Assembly: GCF_018917865.1 (NCBI RefSeq)
Contig: NZ_JAHLPM010000003.1
Location: forward strand, 1-64,000
Source: Tissierella simiarum
Lineage (GTDB): Bacteria > Bacillota > Clostridia > Tissierellales > Tissierellaceae
DNA length: 64,000 nucleotides
Reading direction: 5' to 3'
Positions 62,739 through 64,000 of the stretch are shown here, one piece after another. The translations under genes were made by a program, and so were the position numbers. The notes under the pieces were generated by a model that was not told the DNA's origin, did no database searches, and saw only the letters and a program-made list of their open reading frames with translations. Position 1 is the first letter of the stretch. Each line of letters starts with the position of its first letter.

Positions 62739-63284
62739 ATGAAAAAGATATATACTATTCAAGTAGCTGGAGTAACAAGGGAGTTGCCTATTGTACAGGT
62801 CAACGATAATCTTTGCATTGCAAGTTTTGTCATACTAGGAGATACTGAACTGGTTTGTGCAACAGCTCCTGAAATTGTGAAAAGATTGCCTGAGGTTGAT
62901 ATATTAGTAACTGCAGAAGCAAAAGGGATTCCTTTGGTGTTTGAAATGTCCAGGTTATTAAAAATGCCAAAATATATTGTAGCTAGAAAAAGCATTAAAC
63001 CTTATATGAATTCGCCAATTATTGATGAAGTTGTCTCCATTACCACACAGAAGAAGCAGTTATTGTGTCTAGATGAACAAGATGCTGCATATATAAAGGG
63101 AAAGAAAGTAGCCATTATTGATGATGTTATAAGTACTGGAGATTCAATCCAAGCCATGGAAAGGATCGTAGAATCTTCAGGAGGTATTGTTGCAGCTAAA
63201 GCAGCTATACTGGCAGAAGGAGAAGCGGCAAATAGAAAAGATATTATTTTCTTGGAGTATCTTCCACTTTTTGAGATTGAATAA
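62739..63284 (+). CDS. Purine phosphoribosyltransferase-like protein
   Basis: A 181-residue type I phosphoribosyltransferase. The PRPP-binding loop is VAIIDDVISTGDS; the pyrophosphate loop is in TAEAKGIPL, and KSIKPYMNSPIIDEVVSITTQ resembles the flexible hood of adenine phosphoribosyltransferases. It would convert imported purine bases to nucleotides. Adenine PRT-like in sequence, but the riboswitch suggests guanine or xanthine as substrate. ATG follows AAGGAGG 20 bases after the permease. Confidence 0.85.
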   Translation: MKKIYTIQVAGVTRELPIVQVNDNLCIASFVILGDTELVCATAPEIVKRLPEVDILVTAEAKGIPLVFEMSRLLKMPKYIVARKSIKPYMNSPIIDEVVSITTQKKQLLCLDEQDAAYIKGKKVAIIDDVISTGDSIQAMERIVESSGGIVAAKAAILAEGEAANRKDIIFLEYLPLFEIE

Positions 63285-63302
63285 CATATTTTATATATTA
63301 TT

Positions 63303-63345
63303 AGCCTTTTGTTATTATGGAAGTAATAACAAAAGGCTTTTTATT
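63303..63345 (+). terminator. Terminator of the purine operon
   Basis: AGCCTTTTGTTATT/AATAACAAAAGGCT (63303-63316, 63325-63338) perfect 14-bp stem followed by TTTTATTT. Confidence 0.88.
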
Positions 63346-63895
63346 TGTAAAATAGTATAAGATACTATCCGGGTGGTTTGTATCATAATTTACCGTTATT
63401 GATGGAAAGTCTTCTCTTGATTTTTTAGATAAATAATAATCCAAAATAATATTTAAGAAAAAGGTAAATTTAATAAGATGAAAATTGCTTAAGGCAGAAA
63501 AACGAGATCAAAGAGAGAGGGGGAAAATAAGTGAATTCTGATAACTAGCTGACATGTCAAAGAGATGTGATTAATAGGTGATATAAAAATATGATTGACA
63601 CTTTTCTTCTCTAGGATCTCTGCACATTGATTTTTATGATTTGCTATGATAAAGTAAGGGTAAAAAAGCTGATGAACGACGATCAAATATGTAGCTGAAA
63701 GCCAAATACCTTAGTTAAATAAACTGTAATTATTAATATACAGATACCCTAGTGTAACAACCTTCTGATAACAGCAAGATAATATTTGGCGTAGACCCTT
63801 TATTTCAGTATTAATCCTGTGATTCTTTAGAGTATACTTATGAACCGATCGCAACACTAGTATAAAGTTAAGTCAGCTAAATGGAGGGAAGAATT
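63346..63895. other. Intergenic stretch
   Basis: 550 bases with no coding pattern that I recognise. It should contain the promoter of the nitroreductase gene. Confidence 0.5.
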
Positions 63896-64000
63896 ATGTT
63901 GCATCAAATTGAATTCCGAAGAAGTATAAGAAAGTACAAAGAAAAACCGGTTGAAGAAGAAAAAATATTGCAATTACTGGAAAGTGCAAGACTTGCCCCT
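63896..64000 (+). CDS. Nitroreductase-family protein, N-terminus only
   Basis: The first 35 codons from ATG 63896, behind TGGAGGGAAG. They include FRRSIRKYKEKPVEEEKI and LLESARLAP, the FMN-binding N-terminus of nitroreductases (R-R-S-I-R-x-Y, A-x-x-A-P). The rest lies outside the window. Confidence 0.88.
   Translation, partial: MLHQIEFRRSIRKYKEKPVEEEKILQLLESARLAP

Overview
The window is AT-rich (by eye about 30 percent G+C) with Firmicute-type signals throughout: strong AGGAGG ribosome sites, frequent TTG and GTG starts, TTGACA/TATAAT promoters, and hairpin-plus-T-run terminators. An alpha/beta small acid-soluble spore protein, a lysine riboswitch, a purine riboswitch, peptide and amino acid utilisation genes and rubredoxin point to a spore-forming anaerobic member of the Clostridia, possibly near Tissierella. 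The genus is an inference from content.

Bases 1-30000 are an accessory region full of decayed genes. It opens inside an IS3-family element. Gene relics follow: serine recombinase, an RlmD-like tail, YyaL, ABC permeases, a quinone-reductase-like flavoprotein, DUF4180, a HExxH membrane protease and a MutS relative. Among them sit intact genes for sensing, stress and resistance: an AraC/GyrI regulator, a WYL regulator beside a DHFR-fold reductase, RidA, a metallo-beta-lactamase-fold hydrolase, three GNAT acetyltransferases, an ECF sigma/anti-sigma pair, an XRE regulator with a membrane partner, a DrrC-like UvrA paralogue with a MarR regulator, and an AviRa-like rRNA methyltransferase. Next come a large membrane alpha/beta hydrolase, a response regulator fused in frame to its histidine kinase, an MntA-HepT toxin-antitoxin pair, and an ABC transporter of the type such two-component systems usually control.

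Bases 30000-45000 are more orderly. A lysine-riboswitch-controlled APC permease and an amidohydrolase are followed by a beta-lactamase-fold serine hydrolase, a zinc alcohol dehydrogenase/MBL hydrolase/DUF2935 cluster, the copper operon copA-copZ-csoR with a CsoR-type operator, an HD-domain protein, and a two-gene unit that I find the most novel. That unit encodes a CBM48-type carbohydrate-binding protein followed by a 341-residue amphipathic-helix protein resembling LEA or lipid-droplet coat proteins.

Bases 45000-64000 hold mnmA, an SDR reductase with a HutD-like protein, a YfcC-pepT-pepD dipeptide-use operon, three SAM-dependent methyltransferases (one under a TetR regulator with a perfect 27-nt operator), a membrane-anchored L7/L12-like domain, a second AraC/GyrI unit, a DUF4491 protein, an ArsC-like protein, and rubredoxin with no standard start codon. 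They end with a zinc-ribbon/J-domain membrane pair, a guanine-type riboswitch driving a purine permease and a phosphoribosyltransferase, and the first 35 codons of a nitroreductase. No tRNA, rRNA or CRISPR array was seen.
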